NCBI GenBank assembly: GCA_020050375.1
Contig: JAGVKR010000515.1
Span: 1 to 7,812 of the forward strand
From: Planctomycetales bacterium
GTDB taxonomy: Bacteria > Planctomycetota > Planctomycetia > Planctomycetales > Planctomycetaceae
DNA: 7,812 nt
Reading direction: 5' to 3'
Of this stretch, positions 6,225 through 7,812 are shown piece by piece (the first letter of the stretch is position 1; each line of letters begins with the position of its first letter). Below the pieces are notes generated by a model. It was not told the DNA's origin, made no database searches, and worked only from the letters and a program-made list of their open reading frames with translations. The translations under genes and the position numbers were made by a program.

Positions 6225-7812
6225 ATGACGCGCGGCGCACGCTTTGTGAATTCGACCTGGTTCTGGCCGGCAGCGATTTCATGCATCGCGCTTGTCGCCG
6301 TGACAGCGATGCTTGACCCGACGGGGGATCATCCGGGCGGATGGGACGGTCCGGGTCTGACGGTTGATGAGGTGTTCAACGTCGCTCAGGGAGTGCAGCT
6401 CGTCGATCGATTGCTGGCGGGCGACCTGGCGGGGTATCGGGCGATTGACGCCCAGCTTCCCGATCATCCCCCGCTCGGCCGGCTATGGATCGGGCTTTGC
6501 CATGAGTTGGCGTTTGTGATCTCGCCGCCGATCGGCACGAAGGTTCCGTATTCGTTCACCTGTGCCCGTACGGCGCCGGCGCTGGCCTTTGCGGCCACAG
6601 TCTTTCTCGTGGGCTGGTTCACAAGCCGCTGGCACGGAAGATGGGCGGGAACGCTCGCGGCGGCGGCCGTCGTGCTCTTGCCCCGCACGTTCGGACACGC
6701 ACACCTCGCGGCCCTCGAAAGCTGCATTAATCTCGCTTACGCGGCGGTGGTGTTGTATATCGCTGACCGGTGGGGATCCGTAGAGTGGGCTGTGCCCACC
6801 GAGCTGGGGACACGACCCGGTGGGCACAGCCCACCCTACTCGGATGAGGTCGCTCGCGCCTCGGCGCCCACCTGGCGCAGCGCGATCGTCGGCGGCGGGC
6901 TGTTCGGCCTGGCCCTGCTGACGAAGATACAAGCGGTGCTCCTGCCGATTCCGATCGCACTCTGGGCGTTCCTTGTGTGGCGGAAGCGCGCGATTGGACT
7001 GGTTCCCCTGTGGGGTCTGGTCGGCGGCCTCGTCTTTTTCGCCGGGTGGCCGTATCTGTGGGATTCGCCCGTGGACCACATCCAGCGCTACCTGGGGCGC
7101 ACGACCGAGCGGGCGGTGATCTACGTCTGGTATGGCGGCCAGTCGATCGCCGATCGGGATGTCCCCTGGCATTATCCCTGGGTGATCTGGGGGTCAACGA
7201 TTCCGATCGGGTTGCACCTGCTGGGAGCGTGCGGGCTGTGGAACAGCCTCCGGCAGGAGGGCCTTCGGTCGCGCGCCACGCTGATCCTTGGATGTCTCAT
7301 CTTTCCGTTGATCGTATTCAGCATTCCGGGAGTGGCTGTCTATGATGGGGAGCGATTGTTTTCGGTGTCGTTTCCCTTGTGGGGAGTCTTCGTCGGGTGC
7401 GGCGGCGGCTGGTTGCGCGAACGGTTGGCGGCCCGATTTCCGGTGAAAGTCTGCGGACCGGTCGTGGCGGGGCTGATCGCGGCGCAGTCATACGGCCTCT
7501 TTGTGATGGCCCCCTGCTGGTTGAGCTATTACAACGTGCTGACGGGAGGATTGACCGGTGCGGAGCGGATGGGGCTCCCGGTCTCCTATTGGGGGGACGG
7601 CGTTCTGCGGGAAGTGATCGATGAGGTGGCCGCACATGTTCCCGATCAAGCGACTGTCGCCGTTGCACCGGTGCTGCACGCCGAGCAATGGAATGAAGTC
7701 GCCCGTCAATCACCCGCCTTGAATCAGCGCGAGGTGCGTTTCGTTCCGCTCGGTTCGCCGGAAGCCGCCGAGTGCGAGCTGCTCCTGTTCTTTCGTCGTA
7801 CCGAGTATCTCC
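6225..7812 (+). CDS. GT-C membrane glycosyltransferase, ArnT/PMT (GT39/GT83)-like (partial at right edge)
   Basis: The gene starts at ATG 6225; an in-frame TAG at 6186-6188 limits earlier starts. 529 codons are seen before the window ends. A first membrane helix (residues 12-30) is followed by a large outside loop with D48-E49 in LTVDEVF, the place of the catalytic acidic residue in ArnT/PMT enzymes, and HPPLGR at 81-86. Further family marks are LPRTFGHAHLAALES, LLTKIQAVLLPIPIALW, WPYLW, a YDGERLF motif (relative of the DxxRH-type loop) and YYNVLTGGLTGAERMGL before the C-terminal soluble part. Such enzymes use a polyprenyl-phosphate sugar to modify lipid or protein on the outer side of the membrane; donor and acceptor are unknown. 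Residues 186-205 (VEWAVPTELG to HSPPY) come from an inserted REP pair that keeps the frame, in a loop between two helices. Confidence 0.9.
   Translation, partial: MTRGARFVNSTWFWPAAISCIALVAVTAMLDPTGDHPGGWDGPGLTVDEVFNVAQGVQLVDRLLAGDLAGYRAIDAQLPDHPPLGRLWIGLCHELAFVISPPIGTKVPYSFTCARTAPALAFAATVFLVGWFTSRWHGRWAGTLAAAAVVLLPRTFGHAHLAALESCINLAYAAVVLYIADRWGSVEWAVPTELGTRPGGHSPPYSDEVARASAPTWRSAIVGGGLFGLALLTKIQAVLLPIPIALWAFLVWRKRAIGLVPLWGLVGGLVFFAGWPYLWDSPVDHIQRYLGRTTERAVIYVWYGGQSIADRDVPWHYPWVIWGSTIPIGLHLLGACGLWNSLRQEGLRSRATLILGCLIFPLIVFSIPGVAVYDGERLFSVSFPLWGVFVGCGGGWLRERLAARFPVKVCGPVVAGLIAAQSYGLFVMAPCWLSYYNVLTGGLTGAERMGLPVSYWGDGVLREVIDEVAAHVPDQATVAVAPVLHAEQWNEVARQSPALNQREVRFVPLGSPEAAECELLLFFRRTEYL
6780..6839. 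repeat. REP/inverted-REP pair, family B, inserted in frame in the glycosyltransferase gene
   Basis: GTAG (6780-6783), then arm GTGGGCTGTGCCCACC (6785-6800), an 18-base spacer, the perfectly complementary arm GGTGGGCACAGCCCAC (6819-6834), and CTAC (6836-6839). Over 21 bp there is one mismatch (6784/6835). Each arm is itself a palindrome (GTGGGC-TGT-GCCCAC). The element is exactly 60 bp, 20 codons in frame. Its sequence differs from the 2910 and 3737 elements but its plan is the same. Confidence 0.85.

Noticed and set aside
6085..6282. N-terminal extension of the HD-domain protein to 6282
   Set aside because: It would overlap the divergent glycosyltransferase start, and its sequence is not family-like. 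The conserved N-terminal motif begins shortly after ATG 6084.
6483..7172. 229-codon minus-strand open frame over the glycosyltransferase
   Set aside because: Antisense shadow; charged, low-complexity translation, while the plus frame has clear GT-C motifs and helices.

Overview
This 7.8 kb window is GC-rich chromosomal DNA. The gene types and repeat style (short REP-like palindrome pairs scattered through and between genes, SD-poor starts, a DUF2126 transglutaminase, an ArnT/PMT-type membrane glycosyltransferase) suggest a Planctomycetota-type bacterium. That assignment is inferred from general resemblance and was not tested by any search.

Layout, left to right. (1) 1-1662, minus strand: the N-terminal half of a large transglutaminase-like/DUF2126 protein that runs off the left edge. 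(2) 1663-2077: about 415 bp without a supported gene, holding the probable leader/promoter of that gene and two small hairpins. (3) 2078-3862: a gene graveyard. The last ~247 codons of a heavy-metal RND efflux pump (CusA/CzcA type, minus strand) end abruptly 20 bp before the start of an opposite-strand HTH plus periplasmic-binding-protein-like regulator. That regulator is broken three times: a 119-bp MITE-like element sits after codon 17, roughly 100 codons appear deleted between its two domains, and a REP pair lies at its 3' end. (4) 3848-4171 and 4316-4627, minus strand: two small hypothetical genes, one soluble and possibly winged-helix, one membrane. (5) 4678-6084, minus strand: an HD-domain phosphohydrolase of the dNTPase/SAMHD1-like group. 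(6) 6225-7812, plus strand and divergent from the HD gene: a GT-C family membrane glycosyltransferase running off the right edge, with a 60-bp REP pair inserted in frame.

The genes do not form one pathway. The most informative content is the repeat biology. Three palindrome-pair elements of two sequence families share one plan: GTAG, hairpin, spacer, inverted hairpin, CTAC (degraded to CTGC at one end). This plan resembles REP/BIME elements moved by RAYT (TnpA-REP) enzymes. The MITE insertion can be undone on paper: removing 122 bp restores a continuous, plausible HTH N-terminus and exposes a 3-bp TCA target duplication. I found no CRISPR array, tRNA, rRNA, transposase gene, defence island or convincing new multi-gene system.
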